A DNA stretch of 64,000 bases, taken from NCBI GenBank assembly GCA_963735085.1, contig CAVTJP010000002.1:1364001-1428000 (forward strand), in the 5' to 3' direction. The position numbers were made by a program, and so were the translations under genes. Below, piece after piece: positions 56,144 through 64,000 of the stretch. Numbering within the stretch: position 1 is the stretch's first letter; the number at the start of each line of letters is the position of its first letter. Below the pieces are notes generated by a model. That model was not told the DNA's origin. It was given only the letters and a program-made list of their open reading frames with translations, and searched no databases. This DNA is from DATJGR01 sp963735085 (lineage in GTDB: Bacteria; Pseudomonadota; Gammaproteobacteria; Pseudomonadales; Azotimanducaceae).

Positions 56144-57460
56144 ATGACGAACGTTCTTGTGAACGGCTTGCGAATTGCGAGCGCGGCCGTCCTGGCTGCA
56201 ATCGCTGTCGGCGCCCATGCCTTCGACCTGACACTCGAAGTGGGCGACGCGATCGAATACACCAACAATACCGCGCTGACACCCAACAACGAAATCAGCG
56301 AGTGGATCCAGACGCCTGAGGCGGCAGTGACCATCAAGCATGACAGTGACGCACTGAGCGCATCGGCCGACTACAGCGTGTCCCACAGCATTCATCAACG
56401 CGACACGTTCAACGATCAAACCAATACCGTCGGCAACGGCCTGCTGACATGGCGCGCCATCCCCGACCGGTTGACGTTCGACCTGTCCAATGCAAACACA
56501 CTCACGACGATCAACTCGCAGGCCGCCGATACTCCAACCAACCAACAGGTCATCAACACCACCATCGCCGGCACAACGCTGACGCTGCCAGGATACGGCA
56601 GCCACAAGATCGAACTGCACTATGACTACTCGTGGGTCAACGCGCACGACACCATGACCGACAGCAAACGTCAGACCGGCACTGCGGCATACATCATTCC
56701 GCTGAGCACGGTGGAACAAATTCAACTCAACGCCTCGACCAGCGACGTGAAGTTCGACAACAGCAAACTTTCGCCGGATTACGTCTCCTATTCCGGCAAC
56801 TTGCAGTACGTGCGCGGCGGCGACTGGATCGAAGTGGACACGCAGATGGGCTACACGGTGTTCGATAGAACTCAAGGCGCCAAGAACGCGAGCGCCATCA
56901 CCGGTGACCTCAATCTCACATGGCATGTCAGCGAAGTCACCACGGTCAAGGCATCGTATGCGCGCTCGCTGGAAGACCAATCTCAGGATCTCGCCACAGG
57001 AATTCCCGCGTTCGGTCAGACGGTCACCGAGAATACCAATGTCACGACGCCGTATACACTCGACGCAACCTCGCTCAGCTTCACAACCCCACTTGGCCAC
57101 AACATCGTCGATCTGACCGGTTACATCGACAATCAGGAATACGAGAATGGCTCGCAGAACTTCCCGACGACGCAACCCGATCAGAAAACCAAGGGGGTTA
57201 CACTGGGCATCAGCCGCCCATTGCGCCCAACGCTGAACGCGCGGATGTTCGGCGACTTCTCCACCACCGACTACAAAGACAACGGCAATCAGCACAACTA
57301 TGACGCTGGTCTAAGGTTCGATTGGACACGCTGGAGAGACCTGACCATTTCTGCCGGGACCTTCTATCGGAAACGCACCAGCGATATCGCAACCGATGAG
57401 TACACTGAATGGGTCGGGTCGATCAGCCTGATGTACATGTTGATCGGGACGCGCCGGTGA
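56144..57460 (+). CDS. Outer-membrane beta-barrel protein of an exopolysaccharide locus
   Basis: A 438-residue protein with a signal peptide (NVLVNGLRIASAAVLAAIAV, cleaved after AHA) and a long series of alternating beta strands (SASADYSVSHSIHQRD, HKIELHYDYSWVNAHDT, DLTISAGTFYRKRTSD). It has no TonB box. Such barrels follow export genes in XrtA-type exopolysaccharide loci and may help polymer release. The GTGA at the end couples it to the methyltransferase gene. Confidence 0.75.
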   Translation: MTNVLVNGLRIASAAVLAAIAVGAHAFDLTLEVGDAIEYTNNTALTPNNEISEWIQTPEAAVTIKHDSDALSASADYSVSHSIHQRDTFNDQTNTVGNGLLTWRAIPDRLTFDLSNANTLTTINSQAADTPTNQQVINTTIAGTTLTLPGYGSHKIELHYDYSWVNAHDTMTDSKRQTGTAAYIIPLSTVEQIQLNASTSDVKFDNSKLSPDYVSYSGNLQYVRGGDWIEVDTQMGYTVFDRTQGAKNASAITGDLNLTWHVSEVTTVKASYARSLEDQSQDLATGIPAFGQTVTENTNVTTPYTLDATSLSFTTPLGHNIVDLTGYIDNQEYENGSQNFPTTQPDQKTKGVTLGISRPLRPTLNARMFGDFSTTDYKDNGNQHNYDAGLRFDWTRWRDLTISAGTFYRKRTSDIATDEYTEWVGSISLMYMLIGTRR

Positions 57461-58725
57461 CGGCTCTTTCGCACACGGTCGAACCGACCGAACCGGCGCA
57501 GTTTACCTGCCGGTTCTGCAGTGCCGGCCTGACGACGACGTTCGTCGACCTCGGCATGTCGCCGCTTTGTCAGACGCATATCGCGCCAGAGCAGCGCCAC
57601 GAGATGGAGCCGTTCTATCCCCTGCACGCATTCGTCTGCGACAACTGCCACCTCGTGCAACTGCAGCAATTCGTAACGCCAGACAGCATCTTCTCCGAAT
57701 ACGCCTATTTCTCGTCTTACTCGACCAGTTGGGTCGAGCACGCCCGGCAATACGCGCACGCAATGATTCGCAGGCTGCAACTCACGTCGCAACACCTCGT
57801 TATGGAAATCGCCAGCAACGACGGTTACCTCCTTCAGCATTTCGCGGCGCACGAAATTCCGGTGTTGGGAATCGAGCCCGCCGCCAATGTCGCCGAGGTA
57901 GCCATCGCCAAAGGCATCGCCTCGAAGGTCTGTTTCTTCGGTAACGCGACGGCGCGCGAGATTACGAGCGAATACGGCCAGCCCGATCTTTTGATCGGCA
58001 ACAACGTCCTCGCGCACGTGCCGGATATCAACGACTTCGTCGGCGGGCTGCAGCGACTGCTAGCACCGACCGGTACGATCACGATGGAATTTCCACACTT
58101 GCAGCGTCTGATCGAGGCAATCAGTTCGACACGATCTACCACGAGCATTTCAGCTATCTATCATTCGTTACTGTGGAACGCATTTTTGCGCACCACGGAC
58201 TCGTACTGTTCGACGTCGATGAACTCCCGACCCACGGCGGTTCGATCCGGATTTATGCGCGCCATGCGCAGCATGCGTCGATCCCCGTTTCAGAACGGGT
58301 CAATCGTTTGCGGCAGCGCGAGATCGACGCAGGGTTTCTCACCGCAGCGCGGTACCGCGGCTTCGATGAGCAGGTGAAGGAGACCAAACGCGCGCTGCTG
58401 GCGTTTCTCATCGACGCCAAGGCCCGCGAACAAGACAGTCGTTGGTTACGGAGCCCCGGGCAAAGGCAACACACTGCTGAACTACTGCGGCATTCGCACC
58501 GACTTCATCGATTTCACCGTCGACGCAAATCCCTATAAGCAGGGCAAATTCACACCCGGCACGCGCATTCCCATTCTGCCGCCAGAAGCGATTCGCCAGG
58601 CTCAGCCCGACTATGTCCTGATCCTGCCATGGAACTTGAGAGACGAAATCTCCAAGACCGCCGCCTATATCCGGGAGTGGGGCGGCAAGTTCGTCGTGCC
58701 GATTCCGGTTCTGGAAGTATTCTGA
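57457..58725 (+). pseudogene. C-methyltransferase (zinc-binding N-terminus), two frameshifts
   Basis: Frames joined near 58114 and 58433 give a 422-residue SAM-dependent C-methyltransferase. The N-terminal zinc site is TCRFCSAGL…FVCDNCHLVQL. The SAM motif is MEIASNDGYLLQHFAAHEI, followed by IGNNVLAHVPDINDFV. The C-terminal methyltransferase_14-type domain has VVGYGAPGKGNTLLNYCGI and DFIDFTVDANPYKQGKFTPG. The class makes branched deoxysugars (TylC3/NovU type). At 58114 one base is missing (GAGGCAATC should read as GAGGGCAAT); near 58433 one base is extra. Start GTG overlaps the barrel stop. Confidence 0.78.
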
Positions 58726-58796
58726 TGAACCGTTGACCTACGGTCGCGCGCAACAGCTTCTCACCCTTCGCTGTTTCGATTCCTGATCTAACGCGC

Positions 58797-59732
58797 TCAG
58801 GTTCCCGTCTCTCGCCGCGGTCGGCATGACAGATCGATGCTCGAATGAGGATTGACCCCGGTTACCGCGGCAAGGTAGCGATCAGCGATACGCTTGAGAA
58901 CCACCGACTCTGGGAATGGCGAACCATCGAGTTGAGAAATGATAGTGATGTCATTGAGCGTGCCGACGAACGCCATTTCGTCGGCGACTAGCAACTCAGT
59001 CCGGTCGATCGGACGCCGAACAAAGCTGACGCTCAACGAACGGCATAGGCACTCGACGATGTCGATCGTAATGCTCTCGATCGCCCCCTCCCACGTTGGC
59101 GGCGTAACAACTTGGCCGTCCCGAACCATAAGAATTGCGCTGCCTATCGACTCTGCCACCCGCCCAAATTGATTCAACAAAACCATCTCGGGGTACCCGC
59201 GCTCGCGCCCCTCGATCTTGGCCAATCGGGCAACCTGATAGTTCGCGCTCGTCTTGATGCGATAGGGCAAGGTCAGGTCTGTTGCTCGCTGCCATGTACT
59301 GACCCCGGTCGCGACAGACTTTGGAAGTCCTTTTGGATGGAGATAAGCCGTCAGGACCAGATCCGATTTGGAGCCTACTCCCCAGTGGCCCTCCGTCCCG
59401 TACAGGGTGGCGCGCAGCCACATGTTCTGATCTTGAACGTAGAGTCGCTGAGTAAGCAAATGGCACGCTTCTTCGAACTCAAGCAGAGACACATTGAATG
59501 GCATATGTAACAACTTCGCCGACTGCTTCATCCGCTTCCAATGGCGCTCGACTGCCAAAATTCCAAAACTACCGTCCGGCTGCCAGAAACCTTTCAATCC
59601 CTCAAAAACGTTTAGGCCGCGCACAACCGCTTCGTCGGATATGTGGAACACGGCATCTTTCCAGGGACGGATGGCCCCCCGGTAGTAGGCCCACTTGGGC
59701 TTCTGTAGGATCACCGAAGCTTGTTGCGCCAC
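58797..59732 (-). CDS. Branched-chain aminotransferase-like PLP enzyme (class IV)
   Basis: A 311-residue fold-type IV aminotransferase. FHISDEAVVRGLNVFEGLKG and the Lys region LPYRIKTSANYQVARLAKIE carry the PLP site. The rest matches IlvE-type proteins. GTG 59732 is used; no closer ATG exists. It uses visibly fewer G/C third positions than earlier genes. It is preceded by a small frame and the PIG-L gene, so it likely contributes an amino group to a sugar or amino acid in the glycan pathway. Confidence 0.82.
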   Translation of the reverse strand: MAQQASVILQKPKWAYYRGAIRPWKDAVFHISDEAVVRGLNVFEGLKGFWQPDGSFGILAVERHWKRMKQSAKLLHMPFNVSLLEFEEACHLLTQRLYVQDQNMWLRATLYGTEGHWGVGSKSDLVLTAYLHPKGLPKSVATGVSTWQRATDLTLPYRIKTSANYQVARLAKIEGRERGYPEMVLLNQFGRVAESIGSAILMVRDGQVVTPPTWEGAIESITIDIVECLCRSLSVSFVRRPIDRTELLVADEMAFVGTLNDITIISQLDGSPFPESVVLKRIADRYLAAVTGVNPHSSIDLSCRPRRETGT

Positions 59733-59767
59733 TGCTGAATCTCGCTCTCACTGATCTTCATATTCAT
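59711..59767 (-). CDS. 18-codon frame linking PIG-L and aminotransferase genes
   Basis: ATG 59767 overlaps the PIG-L stop (ATGA) and encodes MNMKISESEIQQWRNKLR, stopping 20 bp inside the aminotransferase gene. It may be a leader peptide that couples translation, or the start of a former longer gene. No family is recognised. Confidence 0.3.
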   Translation of the reverse strand: MNMKISESEIQQWRNKLR

Positions 59768-60414
59768 AGGATCATCTTGCGCAAGTGAAACGCCTCGGCG
59801 AACCCCTCATTAGCTTTGCATTCCATGCCCCTAATCGCCATGAGTCCTTCGAACGTACCCGCACAAAACCAACTGCGATTCGCCTGGCTCGGATACGAGG
59901 CTAGTAAGTGAACAGACTTTAGCTCGGCAAGTTTCCGAGTCAGCGGAACATAGAAGTTGGGCTGCCCTAGACCACCGTCAAATTTAGGTACTTCATATTC
60001 CAGGATCAGGTGATTACGGAACGTATTCCACGTGAGTTCATTGACGACGCGGTGATCCTGATGACGGTCATCGCGCTCGTGCGTAAAAACCAAGTCGGGC
60101 GACTTGAGCTGCTTGAGTCGCTCGAAAATTTGCTTCGCTTCCCGCCATTGTGCTGGAAGGAAACCATCTTCGAGCGAATGAGTTGTGACGTTCGCAGCGC
60201 GCGCGGAACGCAAGAATGCCTTTGCGCTATTGCGTGTTTCTGCCGCGCGCTGGTCGTTTGAAGTCAATGTGATCCACGTAACATTAGCTGATCGTTCGCC
60301 CAATATGCGAAGCAAGCTGGCTCCACAGCCTATCTCGATATCGTCACAATGAGCCCCTAGGCAGAGTACCTCCAACGGTGTGCTGCTAGGAGCCAGTAAA
60401 CGATCTAGACGCAT
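59764..60414 (-). CDS. PIG-L family deacetylase
   Basis: A 216-residue zinc deacetylase. The first motif LCLGAHCDDIEIGCG gives the Asp-Asp pair that binds zinc, and HERDDRHQDHRVVNELTW supplies the His ligands. The family removes acetyl groups from N-acetylglucosamine-type sugars or similar amides. The protein is cytoplasmic. ATG 60414 follows a purine-rich GAGGAAGCG. With the aminotransferase and dioxygenase nearby, it probably modifies an amino sugar. Confidence 0.87.
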   Translation of the reverse strand: MRLDRLLAPSSTPLEVLCLGAHCDDIEIGCGASLLRILGERSANVTWITLTSNDQRAAETRNSAKAFLRSARAANVTTHSLEDGFLPAQWREAKQIFERLKQLKSPDLVFTHERDDRHQDHRVVNELTWNTFRNHLILEYEVPKFDGGLGQPNFYVPLTRKLAELKSVHLLASYPSQANRSWFCAGTFEGLMAIRGMECKANEGFAEAFHLRKMIL

Positions 60415-60468
60415 AATGCTTCGCGCTTCCTCTCGTAGTCTTCGGCGCCAATCACAAGAATGCCTTGA

Positions 60469-61500
60469 TCAGGATCCTCCCGGTGCCCCTTTTTCGCCTC
60501 CCATGATTTTGATCGGCATCGCCTCGTCGACGCGCCGCAACCACGCTTCGCGCCAGAACGATGGGATCGCCCTGGGACAAAACACACGATCGTGACTGTA
60601 CTTGGACTGACAGTAGACACCCTCCAAAATGATTCCGGGCGTCTTCATATCCATAAGAATCCCCGTTCTCTCATTGAGGATCTTCTCCACACGTCTCGCC
60701 ACACGAAACCGCTTGCCACAGAACGGCTGCATTTCGATATCGAACCGCATACCGCGGTTCTTTCCATCAAGGTCAATCGTCTGTCGAATCTCCCCGAAGC
60801 TCCGAACTTCCACTAGTTCACCGGGGAGCAGACCTAGAGTTTCTAAGGGCGTTCGTGCACCTCGCGGCAAACCACCCTCAAGCCCGATCTCGACTCCATC
60901 GCCGATGACACGCTGGAAGAAATTGTAAACTCGAACCGCAAGCCGAAATCCGACTCCAGACACCACCCAATTCTGCAGAATCTTCAGAAATCCCACCCGA
61001 ACGAAGCGCGTGAGGGCGACGTTCCCACCACGAAGATCATCAAAATATTGGCGCAGATCCCACCAATGCAGCGGCGTTGTGAAATTCGGCAGCTCAGTGG
61101 CTTGGCAATGATAAACGGTCCCTCCGTTCACCGATCGAGACGTTTGCAACTCTCCAAAGACCCTGCCGTGCTCTACCACTTTGGGTCCGGTCTCGGCGGA
61201 CTCCAGCCACGCTTCCTTCCAGTACAGTAGACACTGAGCGTCGCAACCGCCATGACTCGTTCCAACGCAGCGTAACTCTTCCAAATGGACCGTATTGCGG
61301 AGCCACCGACCGCCACTCCTGTTGACCGTGTCGCAAGTCTTGTGCGCAGTTCTGCTGACAGTAAACTCTCGGCCACAGTATTCGAGCATCTCCGGCATGA
61401 ACGACACGCCCTCACAGCGACCTGCGTCATCCAGCGTCCCGTAGATCTCCGAGTAGTCTTTCACGCGAACGCGTTGCCCCGCCCTAAATCTGCCTAACAT
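60469..61500 (-). CDS. Internally duplicated Cys-containing protein of unknown function
   Basis: A 343-residue protein of two homologous halves. The first (residues about 6-110) reads RAGQRVRVKDYSEIYGTLDD … FMPEMLEYCGREFTVSRTA … QCLLYWKEAWLE. The second (about 230-330) reads LPGELVEVRSFGEIRQTIDL … MQPFCGKRFRVARRVEKI … RAIPSFWREAWLRR. Each has conserved Cys (CVGTSHGGCDAQC, VYCQSKYSHDRVFC) and a Trp-Arg/Lys-Glu-Ala-Trp ending, as in an SH3-like or metal-binding fold. The linker (about 140-225) is hydrophobic and helical. No function is known. After the stop, a frame shift would add ILVIGAEDYERKREALCV. Confidence 0.65.
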   Translation of the reverse strand: MLGRFRAGQRVRVKDYSEIYGTLDDAGRCEGVSFMPEMLEYCGREFTVSRTAHKTCDTVNRSGGRWLRNTVHLEELRCVGTSHGGCDAQCLLYWKEAWLESAETGPKVVEHGRVFGELQTSRSVNGGTVYHCQATELPNFTTPLHWWDLRQYFDDLRGGNVALTRFVRVGFLKILQNWVVSGVGFRLAVRVYNFFQRVIGDGVEIGLEGGLPRGARTPLETLGLLPGELVEVRSFGEIRQTIDLDGKNRGMRFDIEMQPFCGKRFRVARRVEKILNERTGILMDMKTPGIILEGVYCQSKYSHDRVFCPRAIPSFWREAWLRRVDEAMPIKIMGGEKGAPGGS

Positions 61501-61752
61501 ACGACTGTTTCCAACCCCTAACGAAACGCCAGATCGCGCAGCGCTAGTGTGCCAAAGAACGTGCCATGGAGTGCGTTCAAGTGTCGCCGGCTATGTAAGC
61601 ATCCATAGTTCGGTCCGGCACGACCATTCGAGTGTAAGGTCGCACGTGGCCTTGGGTGCGTGTTGTTACGCTTCGAATATATCCTTCGTGCGGCGACTGT
61701 CTGTATCCTTGCGTCGCGACTGGGCACGATCCGTTTCGGAGGACGGAGAAAC
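61501..61752. promoter_or_regulatory. Divergent promoter region
   Basis: 252 bp between the divergent 60469-61500 and 61753 genes, with AT-richer patches near 61665-61690. It must hold both promoters. I see no operator, riboswitch or small-RNA fold I can name. Confidence 0.4.
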
Positions 61753-62673
61753 ATGGCGAACGTACTGTTCGATCCAAACTGCGTCGACGATTCGCGGCGC
61801 GAGCGGATATACGCAGGCGACGTGATCGTAATCTCGCCGAACGCCGGCTCATCGGCGCTCCGAAATCTCGCGCTATCGATGATCGAGGATGCGTTCCATC
61901 CTCTCGATCGACAGACAGCCCAGGACGCCATGGAGGTGCGCACATACGCGGATCTGCTCGCCCAACTCAAGCCAAAATTCATCCATCATCCGGACTCCAA
62001 GCGACATATCCGCACGCTGCTGATTGAAGCCGGCTGCGATCCCGAACACACCTACTTTGATGTGCCCCGTATGCGCACATCGACAAGCGATGACTACCTG
62101 ACGGCCGGGATTGCTTACGCATTCCACCCTCATCGAGATACTTGGTATTCGGCACCGATGTGCCAGATCAACTGGTGGATGCCGGTCTTCGAGACCGAAG
62201 CAGCGAACGGAATGGCATTCCATCCCCGCTATTGGTCGACCGCCGTCAACAATAGTTCTGCAGGCTACAACTACCAACGCTGGATCGAATCAGGTCGAAA
62301 ACATGCCTCGCAGCAAATTGGCCAAGACACACGGGAACAACCCAAGCCGTTGGAGCCTATCGAGCTGGCATCAGATCTTCGTGTTGTCCCTCCTGTCGGC
62401 GGCGTGATGTTGTTTTCGGCCGCACAGCTTCATTCATCGGTTCCGAACTTCACTCGCAAGACCCGATTCAGTATCGACTTCCGAACCATTCACATACGAG
62501 ACGCCGAATCCCTGCGCGGCGCCCCGAACATCGATTCTTTCTGTACCGGGACGACCATGCCAGACTACCTACGCGTCGCAGACTTGGCGCACGTTCCCGA
62601 TGCCGTGATAAATGCATACATGCCCTCACATCCCCAACCGTTGGTGTCCCGAGATGCGGTTGGAACCTGCTAA
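61753..62673 (+). CDS. Non-haem Fe(II)/2-oxoglutarate dioxygenase-like protein
   Basis: A 306-residue protein whose metal site appears as HPHRDTWYSAPMCQINWWMP (His-x-Asp) with the distal His and Arg in AAQLHSSVPNFTRKTRFSID. This spacing fits phytanoyl-CoA-type or other Fe(II)/2-oxoglutarate hydroxylases. The first 90 residues are not part of the fold. GGACGGAGAAAC precedes ATG 61753. The substrate could be an activated sugar or lipid from the locus; this is inference. A PQQ-dehydrogenase gene follows 21 bp later. Confidence 0.68.
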   Translation: MANVLFDPNCVDDSRRERIYAGDVIVISPNAGSSALRNLALSMIEDAFHPLDRQTAQDAMEVRTYADLLAQLKPKFIHHPDSKRHIRTLLIEAGCDPEHTYFDVPRMRTSTSDDYLTAGIAYAFHPHRDTWYSAPMCQINWWMPVFETEAANGMAFHPRYWSTAVNNSSAGYNYQRWIESGRKHASQQIGQDTREQPKPLEPIELASDLRVVPPVGGVMLFSAAQLHSSVPNFTRKTRFSIDFRTIHIRDAESLRGAPNIDSFCTGTTMPDYLRVADLAHVPDAVINAYMPSHPQPLVSRDAVGTC

Positions 62674-62694
62674 AAGATCCTGAGAGACCTTCAG

Positions 62695-64000
62695 ATGATC
62701 AAATGGTTTGCTGGCATCATTGTGGCCGGTGTCGTCAGCTGTGCGGCGGCGATAACACTGTCGGACGAAATTCGTTGGCGGGCGGAAGTTGTGTTCTACC
62801 GGGCCACTGGGCAGATCGAGGGCGTCGGTTGGGGCGATCTGCTGAGCATGCTCAAGCCCGGAAGCGGCTTCTACCTGAGGAATCTCGCCGACACCAAGAA
62901 TCCGTACAGCGCAATCGAAAATCTCGCCACAACTGACGACGACGTACGCAGTGGCGAGGCAAGGTATCGGGCTGAGTGTTCGACCTGCCACGGAAACGAC
63001 GGCGCGGGGAGCTCCGCGCCCGCTCTCAATACAGGCAATTTCAAGCACGGCGATAGCGATTGGTCCCTGTTCCAGGTCATACGCCACGGTGTCGAGGGCA
63101 CGCCGATGCAGCCGCACGCACTCCCGAGTGAGAAGATTTGGCAGATCGTCTCCTACTTGAGGTCGCTCGAAGACGTCGCTCGCGCGCATCCAATAGGTGT
63201 TGCTGACACTGCTGCTGCCCTTGCCCCAACACCGGTCACGTACCAACGAATCGCGGCCGCAGTGGAGCCGCACAATTGGTTGACGTACTCTGGTTCGTAT
63301 TCCGGATTCCGCTACAGCCCCCTGAATCAGATCGACGCTGAGAACGCCAACCAGGTCCAGGTCAAATGGATGGTTCAGTTTGATACCGACCAGATGATCG
63401 AAGCCACCCCGATCGTAAACGACGGTGTGATGTACGTGACCGAACCACCAAGCATCGTTCACGCGCTCAACGCCTCAACTGGTGCAAATCTATGGACCTA
63501 CACCCACCGAATCCCAACGGACGTAGCAGCGTGCTGCGGCCTGGTCAACCGCGGCGTGGCCGCCCTGGATGATCAGATCTTTCTCGCAACGATCGACGCA
63601 AAGCTCATCGCGCTGGATGCCGCCACGGGCAAAGCGCGCTGGCAGACGGAGATCGCAGATTACAAGAGCGGTGTAACCGTAACTGGCGCGCCACTGGCGA
63701 TTCGCGACAAGGTGATCGTTGGCGTGTCAGGTGGCGACATGGGAATACGCGGGTTTTTGGACGCCTACGATGCCAAAACAGGTAAGCGTCTATGGCGCTA
63801 TTACACGATTCCCGCTGAGGGCGAGCCCGGCAACGAAACCTGGGGCGCCAACTCGTGGAAGAAGGGTGGCGCGCCAACCTGGCTGACGGGTTCGTTCGAT
63901 CCCGAACTTAATTTGGTCTACTGGGGCGTCGGAAATCCCGGCCCCGACTATCAGGCCGATGTTCGACCCGGTGACAATCTGTACTCCGATTGCGTCGTTG
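62695..64000 (+). CDS. Cytochrome c / PQQ-dependent dehydrogenase (partial, runs off the edge)
   Basis: At least 435 residues. A membrane or signal helix (KWFAGIIVAGVVSCAAAI) is followed by a cytochrome c domain with CSTCHGNDGAGSSAPAL (Cys-x-x-Cys-His) near residue 95 and a methionine ligand region (GVEGTPMQPH). The PQQ beta-propeller begins near residue 195 (NWLTYSGSYSGFRYSPLNQI), with the vicinal Cys-Cys in DVAACCGLVNRG and propeller repeats such as LIALDAATGKARWQ. In most quinohaemoprotein alcohol dehydrogenases the cytochrome lies at the C-terminus; here it comes first. It oxidises an alcohol or sugar in the periplasm. Confidence 0.85.
   Translation, partial: MIKWFAGIIVAGVVSCAAAITLSDEIRWRAEVVFYRATGQIEGVGWGDLLSMLKPGSGFYLRNLADTKNPYSAIENLATTDDDVRSGEARYRAECSTCHGNDGAGSSAPALNTGNFKHGDSDWSLFQVIRHGVEGTPMQPHALPSEKIWQIVSYLRSLEDVARAHPIGVADTAAALAPTPVTYQRIAAAVEPHNWLTYSGSYSGFRYSPLNQIDAENANQVQVKWMVQFDTDQMIEATPIVNDGVMYVTEPPSIVHALNASTGANLWTYTHRIPTDVAACCGLVNRGVAALDDQIFLATIDAKLIALDAATGKARWQTEIADYKSGVTVTGAPLAIRDKVIVGVSGGDMGIRGFLDAYDAKTGKRLWRYYTIPAEGEPGNETWGANSWKKGGAPTWLTGSFDPELNLVYWGVGNPGPDYQADVRPGDNLYSDCVV

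Overview
The window is GC-rich, densely coded chromosomal DNA from a Gram-negative bacterium. Evidence for Gram-negative: a TonB-dependent receptor, a Wza-type outer-membrane export lipoprotein, an outer-membrane beta-barrel and several lipobox signal peptides. The mix of acyl-CoA dehydrogenases, CaiB/BaiF CoA-transferases, MaoC hydratases, CitE-like lyases, a DUF6316 protein and an exopolysaccharide locus suggests a free-living gammaproteobacterium. That placement is inference only, because there is no rRNA or marker gene here.

Layout. 0-1.4 kb: a gene tail, a secreted protein, a decayed toxin beside an intact Phd/YefM antitoxin, and tRNA-Arg(TCG). 1.4-9.2 kb: two tandem D-aminoacylase-like amidohydrolases, a TPR/TonB-C protein, and a minus-strand operon (HigA-like regulator, aminotransferase, LOG protein, short asparaginase). 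9.3-16.4 kb: an alpha/beta hydrolase, a 979-residue TonB receptor reading frame, and several genes broken by single-base frameshifts. 16.4-22.5 kb: a likely C5-dicarboxyl-CoA operon (CoA-transferase, MmgE/PrpD, two MaoC proteins, CoA-transferase, CitE lyase). 22.5-31.3 kb: an envelope-glycan or acyl-conjugate cluster (AlkP-like hydrolase, GT2, GMC oxidoreductase, flippase, AMP ligase, ACP-GNAT fusion). 31.3-38.1 kb: two acyl-CoA dehydrogenase-fold enzymes, a nitroreductase, and a MoxR ATPase/VWA pair.

38.1-45.8 kb is the most unusual part. The last 447 bp of the VWA gene occur again, with only four mismatches, exactly 7,690 bp downstream, and a 111-bp third copy lies between. The repeats bracket a toxin-antitoxin graveyard (a PIN toxin fragment abutting a BrnT toxin fragment, plus their antitoxins), a TPR/beta-helix lipoprotein, an AbiE-type pair, and a 979-residue protein combining a RelE-like N-terminus, a UvrD-type SF1 helicase and ankyrin repeats. 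This looks like a defence island that could be lost or duplicated by recombination.

45.8-64 kb is a second envelope-polysaccharide region: a broken kelch/beta-helix protein, an epimerase, the DUF5989/SxtJ/carbamoyltransferase trio, an SGNH-type protein, Wza, an outer-membrane barrel, a broken C-methyltransferase, an aminotransferase, a PIG-L deacetylase, an internally duplicated cysteine-containing protein, a dioxygenase and the start of a cytochrome c-PQQ dehydrogenase. It is interrupted by a second acyl-CoA dehydrogenase / MaoC / CitE locus at 51.0-53.6 kb.

Caveat: at least seven genes carry single-base frameshifts inside otherwise well-conserved sequence. Real pseudogenes and sequencing errors cannot be told apart from sequence alone.
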